A stretch of 64,000 nucleotides of DNA, taken from assembly GCA_037157565.1 (NCBI GenBank), contig JAZHRO010000055.1:39029001-39093000 (forward strand). Direction: 5' to 3'. The position numbers and the translations under genes are program-made. Numbering within the stretch: position 1 is the first letter of the stretch; every line of letters begins with the position of its first letter. Below are positions 34,543 to 46,640 of this stretch, piece by piece. The notes below the pieces were generated by a model. The model saw only the letters and a list, made by a program, of their open reading frames with translations, was not told the DNA's origin and searched no databases. The DNA is from Thalassia testudinum (Eukaryota > Streptophyta > Magnoliopsida > Alismatales > Hydrocharitaceae).

Positions 34543-36905
34543 TGATGACAACACCATCATCTATCATAACTCGCTTAAATTAGCTAGAATCAAGTGATAA
34601 ATGCTTCTTAATGATCATTTGAGGGTCATAATTTCATTCTGAATTGAATTTAAGAAGATAAGAAAATAGGTTAATTCTACTATTTTAACATCCAATCACA
34701 ATTCAGAATAACCAAGGGGTTAATTGGAGCTTAATCCAAGCTCAAATGAGCTTAATTTCCCAAGAACTAGGCCTGAGCTAGGGTTTTCTGAGATTTTAGG
34801 ATTAATTTAATAATAAAAACCCTAATTTCAGCCTCACTCCAATCAAATAAGTTTTAGTGGAAATAAATGTCATCTAAATCTTCTAAAAATCATTGAAAAA
34901 TATTCTAAGAAGTTTGGAACTTCGCTTTAACCATCGATACTTGTTTTGACAAAAAATAGACTTAGGCGGGAATTTGATTTATTTTGGGCTTCTGCATAAA
35001 TTAACCAATCAAACAGCGTCAAAACCCAAATCTAAGGCCACCAATAGATTCCTTGAGTCAAAATTAAGTTAACCCCAAAATTTAAGCCAAATTGGAGTCC
35101 ATCTTGACTTAAATTGCATTTTAGCTCAAAACTCTATGTTTACTACCTAGAGGCCCTTAAGTCCTTGATGTGCATTGCAACATGGTCCTCTCTTCTTCTT
35201 CTTCTTCGCCTAATATGGAACATGCAACACTTGTAATGACCTAAACCCCCATCCTTCACGCGGGGATTTCTCACTCAAATCTCAATCAAATCCCTTCAAA
35301 CTTGGAGGGATTGATCTTGAGAAGATCCTCTTCCAAATGCACAAGGTCATGGATCCTAACTTGAAGCACAAGGCCTATAGTGAAGCTCAAAAAATATGAC
35401 CCTTGGTTTGCAAAATTTGCAAGCAATTTTGCGAATTCTTCGCAATTGAAGGCCAAAACCTCTTCTATTTAAGCTCTTCCACATTCCCAAGTGCATTTTA
35501 GTCAAGTTTAGGCCAAAATCCCTCCTTCCTCTCCGACCACTCTCCGACTTGACTCCGGTGACCCCCCTCACTCTCCCTCTTCTAGGCATCCAACAACAAA
35601 ATTGGTTGTGCCAACGTCTTCCCCAAGTCCTCCCCACGCTAACCAACCATAACTAGGTCTCCTTCCTCCCTCCTCGTCATCGTTCTACCTCACTTTAGTG
35701 TTCATCGTCTCCATGTCCGGTGAGGAAAGCTAGATGTGTTCCTCCCCTCTATTCATCTAAATCCCTAAGTCCTCTTCTTCCCCTTACTTCCTAGATTAGT
35801 TTTAGGTCATTAGATTTAGGTTTAGAGCCCTCACCTTCCCGTTCTCTCTTCTTCCTCGCCTCCGGCGTAGCTCCAACGATCTCACACCACGTCCACACAC
35901 CACCAAACTCCCATCCACTTTGTCCACGAGCACCACCACATCTTGGGGAGCAAAAGCCCTCAGAAATTTGAGCTTTTGCTCACCCAATCCACTAGTCGGA
36001 CAAACCCATTCACCAATGTCGTCACCACCTCCGTCCAACCACCTCGAGGCACCATTCACCAAACGAACACCACCACCACACTCCACTCTTCATGGTGGAG
36101 CTTATGAACCTTTTAATTTGGGCCAAAAGCCTGTATTTTTTATTTTAGGTTCTCGCTGGCCGAGCTTCCATCATCAACATCCGACCGTTAAACACCAAGG
36201 TAAGGACCTCATCTTGTGCAGCTTCACTCCAAGAATCTTTCCATGCCCTTGGATTGAAGATCCAATGGTCGTTGTTCCTAAATCAAGCTCTCCAAACTCC
36301 ACGCCATGGCTACTATGTTGCATGAAGAAGAGCACAAATCAAGATCCCACATTGTGGGATTTTGATTTGGAATTTGTTATATCTTGGATTTTGATTTCCC
36401 ATTGCTTGCCTTAGAGACAGGGGGTTAGGTCCCCATTAACCGCACATGCCTACACATGCACGTGCGTAGGTCGAGTTTTGAACCATGAGATTCGTGCACA
36501 TGTGGGAAGGAAATTTTGGCTTGAAATACAAAGAGGTGTTGGGCTTGACATTTAAGATGTCTGTGGCCTATCTTTGGACATCTGAATAGGCTTGAAATAA
36601 AGCCTCAGTATCAAGGCTATCTGTGCTTAGTTGAAATAATTTTTTGGCCTTACACTTATTTGTTTTTGGCTCTTTGGAAACTCACATTTTTATCTATTTT
36701 AAGGATTGGATTCATTGCATATTCTTTTCAAGTTTTAATCAGATTATTGTGCTCATTTTTATACTCAATTAGTGGTTGAATTAAACAGTATTGCTCCTTA
36801 AGACGACCTCGGAACTCATTTTTTGAGCATATAAATTTAAGTGTTGATTCATTTTCGTTGCTATACTACAACGCGTGTTTTAAACCCGATGAAAGCACGT
36901 TAACA
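34543..36905 (+). mobile_element. 3' LTR of the right (plus) Athila-like body
   Basis: 2,363-bp LTR from TGATGACAACACCATCA to AAGCACGTTAACA, preceded by a PPT. TATA-like TATTTAA is at 35,466-35,472. It is the same subfamily as the LTR at 16,838-19,267 (shared terminal block CGTTGTAGTATAGCAACG) but about 20% different by eye. The flank on the right (CTTAT) has no match at 16,833-16,837. Confidence 0.88.
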
Positions 36906-37878
36906 CTTATGCATGTGGTTGCTTGAGCGAACGATCTTCAGTGGTAATTCACATCGAAACAATACAACAAAATAGATAGAGCAAGTTAGAATTTCAAATC
37001 AAGAATGACTATGACTAGTGGTGAATTGTACGTTACTCCCTGGGTGGTTTAAATTAGAAGGCTAGGATAGTTAGGTTTAGTTGGAATTGAGTGAAGGGTG
37101 TGGATTGGTTTATGGGCAAGATGGAAGGTGGAGATTAAAGGCCTTATGGCTGGACATTAATGATTTGAATTATCCTAAGTGGATGGCCATTTGGAATGGA
37201 ATAATGGCCTTTGGATGTGGTGTTGATGATTGGGATTTGAAATGATAAGGTGGTCGGCCATTTGAAGTGACTGTTTGGAGGTTTTGGATGATCAATTATA
37301 GGCCATCAAGATGTGTGATCCAAAGGTGGAGCTTAAACCTTTAATAGCTGACCATGATAAGGCTTTTTGGGAGGAGGTTAGGTTAGGTTTTAGGAAGGGA
37401 AAACTAGGCCATCTATTGGGTGATCAAGGGTGGGTGCCATATTGGTCGGCCATGAAGCTTCCAAGAGAAGCTTCATGTGTCCGTCCAAATGGATATGGCC
37501 TTTTTATTTTTGGCAAATCAAGTAGGGCCTTAGGATTAAGGATCTATGGTGGAGGTGTGTAAGTGGGTTTCTAAAATAGGTTTTAGGACATAGGCTTAGG
37601 GAAAATAGGTTGTCTTAAGGTGGATTTGTGGTGAGAATATGGTGAAGCCAAGTGTCCTCTTTGTCCTTTCTCCTTAAGCCTCTTGTCCTTATTCTTTATT
37701 AAGCTCCTCCAACTTTATTTTGGCTACATCCTGCATATATACAAAATACAATAATTAGTCTCAAATTAAATTTATGCTAAATGCATGCTCTAACCTAATA
37801 TGCAACTACTTACAATAAAGCTAACTAGGAAACTAACATAATCTAGGCATTTTAACATTAATGATCATGTATTTATCA
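36906..37878 (-). mobile_element. Family T LTR, left end truncated
   Basis: The stretch from about 37,500 shares GGCCTTAGGATTAAGGATC, GTGGGTTTC and AAATAGGTTTTAGGACATA with 51,070-51,130 in the T LTR at 50,109-51,502. The right end ATGTATTTATCA corresponds to ATGTATCTATCA at 51,502. The left end is cut by the Athila LTR at 36,905. Confidence 0.6.
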
Positions 37879-39211
37879 CCCTTCTTTTTTCTCTCTTTCT
37901 CTTCAATGTGGAAGGCATGCAAACGCAATCAAAGGGATTAGTTTCGAATAAATTAGGGTTTCCCATTAGGTTTATGAAGATATTTATAGGGTCCCAATCC
38001 TGATCGTAATATGGTGGGAACCTTGGATCTTCATCTAAGAGGTGTGATCTAATCCTACTTGAATTTTATAGGTTTGGCACAAAGCAAAATATGAGATGTT
38101 AGGCTCTAGTATCTAAACATTAATCAATTGCAATCTAACCCTTGAATTCAAACCTAATCAAATTAAGTGTAATTAATCACCAAATTAAATGTAATATAAC
38201 TCCTTAAATCACATTTAATTATCATTATTAGTTTCATTATTAGTTTCATCACACCAATAATGAAGGATTTAGGATTAGAGGAATTATGGTGCTATGCCTC
38301 CTTTTGGTATTCCAAATAGTCATGAATCTTTCACATTGGAAGGCATATGTAACCCCTAAGATTAAATCCCAAATTCATTGTCCATACCATCATGGGTAAA
38401 ATAATTTTTTGATGTTCTTCTTGTATCATTGGGACAAGAATGAAGACTAGATTCTTTGGGAAAGAATTGTATTCTTTTCTTTTATGTATGGGCTTGATTA
38501 GGACCTGAACAATCATGAATGGAATTTCATACCTCTTAATATATGCGTTGTGAGCCCAAGTCTCTTGATCTGCTACATACACCTACGATATTAGATTTAT
38601 GAAATCCCTTCAAGAGATCATGCGTCTCCTATACCCTCATATGCACACCAACTTTACAATCTTGACACTAAAATGGATGCATCAACTTTCGGTCCATTAA
38701 ATGTGCATACTCAAACATAGGGACACATATCTGTCTCAAGTCAAAGGATATGCCTTCTCCGGGTAGTGATAAGAGAAGGACTTCAGCATCTCTATCTCAT
38801 TGAGTCAACTCCTTGACTTAACTTGCGTTACAACCCCGAATCTTGATTCCTATGCATAGGGTGTGCATCAAGGCCATCAGTTAAGCAATAGTCTCTAGAG
38901 AAGATTGACATCTCTTCTTAGACTAGAGACAACAATTAGATATCATGATGGTTGTTGAAGACTTATTGAAATTCTTGATGCAAATCATTTGGATCTTCGA
39001 TATTTGTCGTCAATATATCCAACATGGCTATAGTACATTATTCCAATTTTACTGAGGGACCCATCTAGCCTCATTAGTTTGTCTACGTGATCTGACATTC
39101 CAATCTGAATCATTGGTCAAGTATTTCAATTTAGGTTGGTTCACTCAGGGCATATAACTCTATTTGTGCATGAAATCATTTATGAAATTACATGTTGTAG
39201 TACTTGAAATC
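37879..39211 (-). mobile_element. LTR-retrotransposon-derived sequence, unresolved
   Basis: Follows the end of the T LTR. It starts with a C+T-rich tract (37,879-37,905) that would be a polypurine tract on the minus strand. A minus-strand TATA-like box at about 37,983-37,989 suggests instead another LTR piece. The rest has only short ORFs without recognisable domains. It ends at AAGTA, the left flank of the Q LTR. Confidence 0.4.
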
Positions 39212-39744
39212 AAGTATGTAATGACCCAAACCAACTTTCTGAGGTTATTTTTTGAGGAAACACGTCAAGATGAACCCATTGGCGCATATTGAGAGTGAAT
39301 CGTGTTTATGTACTCTGAAAATGAGAAAATTATAGTTTTCGTCAAACTTGGTCAAACCTCGCAAAAAGTGCCAAATTTATGTCAAAATTTATGCCATAAA
39401 ATTTCCATCGTTCTAAGCTTTCCAACGATATCCGTTTCGTGAAAATTTGAATTTCGTGCAAAAGTTACATATAAAATATAAAATTATGTAAAGAGGGTTT
39501 AATAAGTAAAGTAAAAATAATAATAATTTTTTTGAAACAAAAAGGAAAGCTATCGTCTACGATAACGATTCAGGAGAGCATTTTATTAATTATAAAAAAA
39601 TGAGATTACAAAACGGATCCCCATATATATATGAGGGACCAGTTTGTTCCACACAAACTGGCCTCTCCTAAAATAAAAACTCATTTCTCACTCTCCAAAT
39701 GCACCACATCATTGTTGCCATATGTATATGCAACTTATCCTTCG

Positions 39745-42700
39745 TCAAGAATTTTTCCATAGCAAGTCCCACGTGGGTAGTGGCTCCTCGCATACTCTCC
39801 TCCAAACCGTATCTGTCACCACACACGATGAGAAGATGTGCCTAGAGCTGTCAGTGGGAAGTCCACAAAGCAAGCATGACTGTAGTGCCACGCCCATCCT
39901 TCTATGTCTGAGATCCCCTATAACCAATCCATCTCTTCTACACTGCCATAAGAAGATTTGGGCCTTTATTGGAACTTTCAAGAGCCATAGCTTTCTTGCT
40001 ATCAGATCTGCCTCCTCCGAGTTAGAAAAAAGTCTGATCTTGTCATATGCTCTAGCTGGGGTGAAGATCCCCTCCCATTTGTAGTGATCCTCCAGTCCAG
40101 CCACCGGTCTAAATGCCTTCAAGTCTAGCTGCAACCTTGCCTTCTCTTCCCAAGTTCTGGTGCCATCCTTATTGGAAGCTACCCCTTCAATCTGCCAGGA
40201 CGCATTAGATTCTGACCAACAGTGATTGACTGGTTCCCATTTGTCTTCAGCAGCTACGTATGCTCTTGGATATGCATTTTTTAGCATGCCCAAAGTTGAC
40301 CACTCCTCCTGCCAAAATTTGAAGGAGCTGCCATCACCAAGGACCTGCTAGAACAACTGCCAATTCCTCCTTATGGCCTGCACCACAAAAGCCCAGAATG
40401 GAGACGATCTGAATGGATGGAGTCTGTTTAGCGGGTTGTGTGGCTTGCCATAGCATCACCAATCAAGATTGCCCAGTTCTTACTGTCACCGTTAAAAATC
40501 TTGATTGCCCATTTAAGGAGCAAAGCTTCGTTGAATTCTTTTAGAGATTTAATCCCCAAACCACCATGTTTTTTTGGCCTGGACAGTAGATCCCACTTCA
40601 GGGGCTGAAAAAAACTCCCCTCATGCTTCGAATCCTTCCAAAAGAAGCGTTTTCTCAATATATCAATGCACTTCCAAATAGATTTAGGTGCTTTGAATAG
40701 AGAAAAAAGGAAAACGAGGATGGAGGTTATCATTGAGTTCAAGAGGGTGAGTCTACCCCCGTTAGACAGGTAGCGGCTATTCCACCCTTCCAATTTGATT
40801 GCAATTTTATCAAACAGTACATTCCAATCACTTTTTTCAGTCTAGAACACTTCAGAGGTAGACCCAAGTACCTGATAGGGAGTGTGACCAAGGGCGTACC
40901 CAAAAGGGAAGAGATGGCTGTTTTCTCTCCACTTGTTAACCCAAAAAAGACCAATGAAGACTTGTCCCCATTCAATTTCAGACCTGATATTTCTCCGAAT
41001 ATCTTCACCATATGGAACAGAGCTTGTGCTTCTTGTTCTTTCCCTTTTACAAAGAATACCGTGTCGTTGGCATATTGCAAGATCGGAGCCATGGCACTCC
41101 TATTTGAGATGGAGTAACCTCTAATCAAACCCACTACAGATAGTCGACATGCATATCTTGCAAGCGTGTCAACTGCAAGATGAAAGACAAGAGGGGCAAG
41201 AGGACACCCTTGTCGAACCCCACATTGAGGTTGAATCCACATCCCACATGGTTTACCATTGATAAGAGGAGAAAAGGATGCAGTGGTGATGCCCCTTTTC
41301 ATCCATTGCAGCCATATACCAAGAAACCCTCTCCTCTTGAATACCTCCCAGAGATATGGCCATGAAACCTAATCATAAGCTTTTCGGAAGTCTACTTTCC
41401 ATAGAAAAGCTTTGCACTTCCTCCGGTGCCATCCCATCACCATTTCTTGAGCCCATTATGATGACTCTTGTAGAGATATGTTGGGGAGAAAAGCGGACTA
41501 AACTGGGAGGATCTAATCCTACAGGACACTTCGAAGTCTATTGGCTAGGACTTTACTCACCACCAAATAAATAGAATTCGACAGTGCAATAGGTCTAAAG
41601 TCAGGGAATTTATCCACTCCTTGTTTCTTTGGAAGCAAAAAAAGATTAGACCAGATTATCTTGTCAAAGCTGTAGTTACCCCTTTCAAATTCCTTAAGTA
41701 CCTCCATCACCTCCTCGTTCAATACATTCCAGACGATTTTGTAAAAAAAGACTTGGATTCCATCTGGACCTGGTGCAACTTCATTATTCAAGTCATTTAT
41801 AGCTTCCAGTACTTCACTTTCAGACATTGGAACCACCAACTTGCAGGCCTATTCCTCAAAGATTTGAGGAAAAAGTGATCCTACCATTCTCCACTCTCCC
41901 TTAGCTGCTGCCCGCGAGGTTTCCTTGAAGTACCTGGTAGCTGCAGCCTGTATTTCTTGCAGACAAGAGGTTCTTTGACCATTCACCTCAATCAAGGAGA
42001 TAAAGTTGTGTCTTCTACATGAGCTGGCTGCTAAATGAAAGTATTTTGTATTGGCGTCCCCCTCTTTAAGCCACAATTGTCTGGAGCATTCTCGCCAATC
42101 CATCTCTCTTTTCAAATCCTCCTCCACTATAACCTCCTTCCACCTTCTCCTAACTCCCTGTTCATGGTCAGACAGTGGTGTAGTAGATTCCTTTTCATCC
42201 AGCCGCTGCACCTCCAAGAGAGCTTCATGATGCTTTTGTTCTCTCAAAGTTGCAACAGCTAACCCATGTTCCTTTAACATTTGCTGCATGGATGCAAGCT
42301 TTGATGCCAGCTTGATGGTAGCCATACCCTGCACTTGCTGAGCTCGTCACCAGGCCTCCAACATTTCGCGAAAACCCACTTCTCTAAGCCACGATCGTCT
42401 GAACTTGAAGTAAGAGCCAATTTGCACATTCTCACCACTATCCCAAACCAAAGGAGTATGGTCTGAGAAGGGTCGTTGAAGTCCAGAGATAGAAGACAGT
42501 TGGAAATTCTCCATCAGTTCCACATTTCCAAAAAATCTGTCAAGCTTTGACATCAAACCACTTCCATTTCGCCACGTAAAGTCCACCCCAGAGGTTGGGA
42601 ACTCATTAAGACCCAGATTTGGTAAGGTCAATAGAAAACCAATGGAGGCAGTGTCCATTGAACCACTCGGTCTATCCATCCCAGTCAGAGTACAACTGAA

Positions 42701-43104
42701 GTCACCACCCACTAACCACGGCAGCCCCTGCACAAGAGATGCAACTGAGGATAAGTCCTCCCATAATTTAGGTCTGAGGTTCGTAGCACACGGTCCATAA
42801 ATGCTCGTGATTATCAATTCCTTCTCCCCTTGTATCAACTTTCATCTACAAGATATCGCATGCCTAGAGTTAATAATTTCAATCATACTTAGGCATGCCT
42901 TTTTCCACCATGAGCATTTAAAGCCACACAGTCAGAAAAGCCTTCTCTTTTCATATCACTCCACACACGGCCATTGTCATCCTCTATGTGCATTTCTTGG
43001 ATGATCGCATAATCGATCTCCCTTTCCCTCAGATACCTCATAAGCGAGGCCCTTCTCACTCTGTCATGAAACCCACGCACGTTCCAAGAGAGGACTTGCA
43101 TCAC
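39745..43104 (-). pseudogene. LINE ORF2: endonuclease, reverse transcriptase, zf-RVT (broken)
   Basis: Begins MMQVLSWNVRGFHDR (43,104). Endonuclease blocks IIQEMHIED, WLVGGDFSCTL (about 42,720) and SDHTPLVW (about 42,460) follow. The link [14 protein letters not shown] (about 42,050) precedes RT: VAPGPDGIQVFFYK (41,780), FRPIALSNSIY (41,600), GVRQGCPLAPLVFHLA (41,220), the catalytic loop LQYANDTVFF (about 41,060) and LGLPLKCSRL (40,870). The C-terminal zf-RVT domain (LLKVPIKAQIFLWQ, CLLCGLPTDSSRHIFSSC) ends about 39,745. The usual YADD is YAND here, losing one metal-binding Asp. The frame changes at least five times. It would nick target DNA and prime synthesis on it, but this copy is inactive. 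Confidence 0.9.
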
Positions 43105-44484
43105 TCAACCTGGGATCCCCTTTTGTTGGGCTGTTGAAGTTTTTCAACTTTAAGAGCAACAGCTATGGAGTTTTCATCCATTCTTGCTGAATGTGAATTT
43201 CTTCTTTGTCTCAATTTGTATGGGGATCTCCCAACTCCAAACTTAGAAGTAGTTCCCACCCTGACCTTCAACCGTTCTATAGCATGAAAGGATGAGCAAT
43301 TCTTCAAAGAGTTAACAGTGATCTATTGAAGCACCCCACTGACCTTTCCTCTTCAACCACCTGCTGCTCATTCTTTGAATCCACCATCTCATCTTCTTCT
43401 ATTCCCATGTGATGGAGGTCTTTTCTCTTTTTTAGTTCTGGAGCCTCCTCTGGGGTGTCATGGCCCATTTGTTTCACAATGGGGTCGTCCTTAACAACCT
43501 CTGCAAAGGTTTTCATCGCTTCTTACTCTTGGAAAAGTGTCTTCTCGCATCCAAATCGCAAACATATCAGCCAAGAGCTATCTCCACACCGGTGGATGAT
43601 TTTCTCCAGAATAGATCCTCCTCTAAATACATCAACATGGACGCAGAGCAATCAGCCGTTGCCCTCCCCTAAGCCTACCTCTACATCTTCTGCCAGTTTT
43701 GCAAACCCATCCACCATGGATTCAACCACATTCCTTGACCTCAGATGCAATGGTAACCCTTTGATTTCCAGCTTTCCAGATCGCACACTTGCACTCTGCA
43801 GTGGACGTTCCAACAATGCACCATCAAAAGGTGAGACCAATCTCCATAAAATCGTCATAGACTCAAAATTGCTCGATTGAAATCTAAGGCACTCCACATC
43901 GATCATCCCTAAACAAACACCAGAAATCACGTCGGAGAAAGCATGGCAATTTTCCAACCTTCTACTGACAGTGATAGAGAACTTACCAACCATTGAAGCC
44001 ACTCTAAGGAGGGGTTTCCAGCCAACACCTCTTCGACCAATGCCCCTCTCAGAACCAAGTTCGTAACCCTAATATCATCATACATTGGAACCTCCACATC
44101 AATGGTGTGACCCATGTAGGTGGAGGGTGGTGGTGGTGGCGAACCTCCCGTGTATCTTCTCTTAGGGTGCAAGAAGACCCCCTCACCTATCCTCCCTCTG
44201 CTCGTCGCACAGGAATCATGTTTGTGCCCATGACCACCGCAAGCTAGGCACACTAGGGGGTAAGGACATACCACCGCCATGTGCCCTCGCAGTCGACATT
44301 GATAGCAGACAATCTCTCTATTGACCTCTTTCCACTCCCTCATCATCGTGCGACCCCTTCTTGCCTCCTTCCTCCCTATCTGAGCATCCCCCCTCTTCTC
44401 TCTCCTACGCCACATCTTCAATCTCTAAGTCGACCATCCCTCATCGGCCTCCCCATCGCCATGACCCTCCTTCCCATTTGCCAT
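43101..44484 (-). pseudogene. LINE ORF1: RNA-binding protein with two CCHC knuckles (broken)
   Basis: Starts MANGKEGHGDGEADEG. Two zinc knuckles, CYQCRLRGHMAVVC and CLACGGHGHKHDSC (about 44,200-44,310), lie unusually near the N-terminus, followed by LLERPLQSASVRSGKLEIKGLPLHL (about 43,780). The C-terminus is basic (RSPYKLRQRRNSHSARMD, about 43,210). A stop at 44,425-44,427 and several frame changes break it. ORF1 of plant L1 elements binds the element RNA. The end of ORF1 nearly overlaps the ORF2 ATG. Confidence 0.82.
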
Positions 44485-44628
44485 GTGGGTAATAATAATA
44501 ATGATAGTGATAGTAATAATAAAATAATAATAATGTGGGTTGTTGTAACAAGGTCGGTGGGAGATTAATATATAAATGGGGGGATTTAAATAATTAAAAA
44601 TAAAAGGGATAAATTGGGTTATTATAAC

Positions 44629-46293
44629 TGAACTTGAACTAGAGGAGGGGTGAATAGTGACATTGAAAGATAATAGCTAAATAAAAATTCAATCACACAA
44701 TTGAGACACAAGATTTTTAGGTAGAAACCAAACTGAGTGAAAACCACCACCTAAGTTAATCCCTAACTTAGGATTTACGATCACAACCGTGATTAATCCA
44801 CTATCTACACTACTTAAAATGAGGGTAGTGTACCTCAGTTAGAATTCCCACCTTCGATCCTGAAACGGAGGTTTCTCCCTTTACAAGAAAGAGATGGGGA
44901 TCCAACAGACTAGATACCCAACTACAACAAATATATGTAAAACGAAACTAAAACACACTATAAAGATCTCCAAAAGATGAGTACTTTAAACTAACTACTA
45001 AGGGTGAGTAAACTCCATGATGATGATGGCTATAGTACAATCGGAGTGTGAGCTTGCCCAAGAGAGGATGTTGGATGTTGCACAGTAGTAGGGCAATAGG
45101 AGCAAGTGGAGCTAGTGATTTTCTTTGTAAATAATCTCTCCAAGGAGATTTTAGCCTAAGAGGGGTTGTGGGGTATATATAGGCATGTTAAGAACCTTCA
45201 AGAAGGCTTGGGAGAGGGCTCCTAGCCATTGGAGGCATATCCTAAGAGATTAGGTTGAAATCCAAATCAAATCAGGCTCATGTGACTCTAACAAAAGAAT
45301 TAGATGTCTGATTTTGGGTTAGACGTCTTATTAGACATTTGACAATATTTTTGGTCATCTGATACAAGGGGTCAGAGTTCCTGATTTAGTTGGACAAAAA
45401 TAGAGTTCTAGGTCTAATGGTTGGGATGTTATTTTAAGACGTCTGGGTGAAATTTTGGATGTCTAATTTTATGCGGGTTTGTTCCTGGTTTGGACAAGAT
45501 CCAAACAGAGTTCTAGTGTTTAAGGGTCAGACGTCAGATTAGACGTTGGACATAGGTTCTGGCCATCTGATGATCATAATGATCTCGGACTTCGGATTTC
45601 TTGCGAATCCAAAAGGCGAGATTTTAGTCTGACAAATCTTTTCGTAAAATGTTTTTAGGTGTAACGTTCCATTTTTGGATGTTTGGAGACATATCCAAAC
45701 ATCTGGAATGAGGGTAAGGCAACCCTATCATTGGATAAGATCTGCCAAAAGGGGATTTGGAAATGATTAGACCAACGATAATCTCTAAGGTCATTTGATA
45801 AACTTACCAGACATCTAAATGTTTTTTTCGAACGTCTGGAGTTAAGTCTAATTGTCTAGAGCCTAAGTGCTTAAAATGTTAAGGCGAGGATAAGTGTGTT
45901 TGGTCATCTGATTTAAAGGTCATACGACTTATACTAAGATATCAGACGTCCGGGAAGCTGTTCAGACATTTGATGTGTGTCTTTGAGTTAGGTTTTTGTT
46001 TCTAATTTTTCAGAAGTGTTGAGAGCCTAAGTCTAGAGATTATATATGTTTATTGGGGGCTCTTTACAACTCTTTCAGGACTAAATAAATAGAAAATTAG
46101 AACTCTTGTGAGATCATACAACAAAACCTAAGACCTAACACAAGATATTTCTTCATTCTTCGATACTTTGACTTTGAGATGGCGAAACATGCAATGGAGT
46201 TATGACAAAGAAATATGGTATGTCCAATATTTATTTCTTTTACTTTATTTTGTAAAATCATTAAAATATTATTTTGGAGAGGTTGAACTAACA
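44629..46293 (-). mobile_element. Solo LTR of family S, second copy
   Basis: 1,665-bp LTR with a perfect 5-bp TSD, ATAAC (44,624-44,628 and 46,294-46,298). The plus-strand left end TGAACTTGAACTAGAGG matches the S copies at 10,887 and (complement) 49,549. A minus-strand TATA box lies near 45,171-45,180 (complement TATATATAC). U3 (45,250-46,000) is rich in AGACGTCTG-like words. No internal sequence is attached. Confidence 0.92.
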
Positions 46294-46315
46294 ATAACCA
46301 CACTAAGCCGTCACC

Positions 46316-46325
46316 TATATATATA
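46316..46325 (+). promoter_or_regulatory. TATA box of the Q LTR
   Basis: TATATATATA, 18 bp after the S2 TSD; it becomes position about 455 of the assembled Q LTR. Confidence 0.55.
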
Positions 46326-46339
46326 GAGATATTTATTTT

Positions 46340-46640
46340 AGTGCAACATTTAGATAGAGAGAGGGATTTGAGAGAAAAGAGAGAGATTGCGTGGGAAAAG
46401 AGAGAAAGAAAGAGAGAGAGATCGAGTGAGAAAGAGAGACACATGAGAGAGAAATTAGGAAAAGAGGGAGGGAACTAGAGAGAGAGGAACAAGACCGAGA
46501 GGGAGAAAGAGAGAGAGAGAGATCGTAGGTAAGGAATAGTGCAGGAAGAGAAAGGGAGATTAAGCGGGAAAAGATAGAGGGAAAGAGAGAGAGAGAGAGA
46601 TCACACGGAAAAGAAAGAAAGAGGGAGAGAGAGAGATGTG
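46340..46640 (+). repeat. GA-rich degenerate simple repeat
   Basis: Purine-rich tract of (GA)n with embedded GATCG, GTGGGAAAAGAG and similar words at loose spacing. It lies directly downstream of the Q LTR TATA box, where many plant LTRs carry a CT/GA-rich leader. The opposite-strand ORF (Ser/Leu-rich) is only a product of this repeat. Confidence 0.8.

Larger units (their letters stand above)
39528..44490 (-). mobile_element. L1-type LINE, nearly full length, inserted in the Q LTR
   Basis: A 4,963-bp non-LTR retrotransposon with ORF1 and ORF2 and a short A tail (T-run at 39,528-39,533 on the plus strand). Both sides carry AATAATAATAAT (39,516-39,527 and 44,491-44,502), a 12-bp TSD in a TAA-rich site. 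The 5' end is only a few bases upstream of the ORF1 ATG (44,484-44,482), so the 5' UTR is short or truncated. No other copy in the window contains an RT of this type. Confidence 0.88.
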
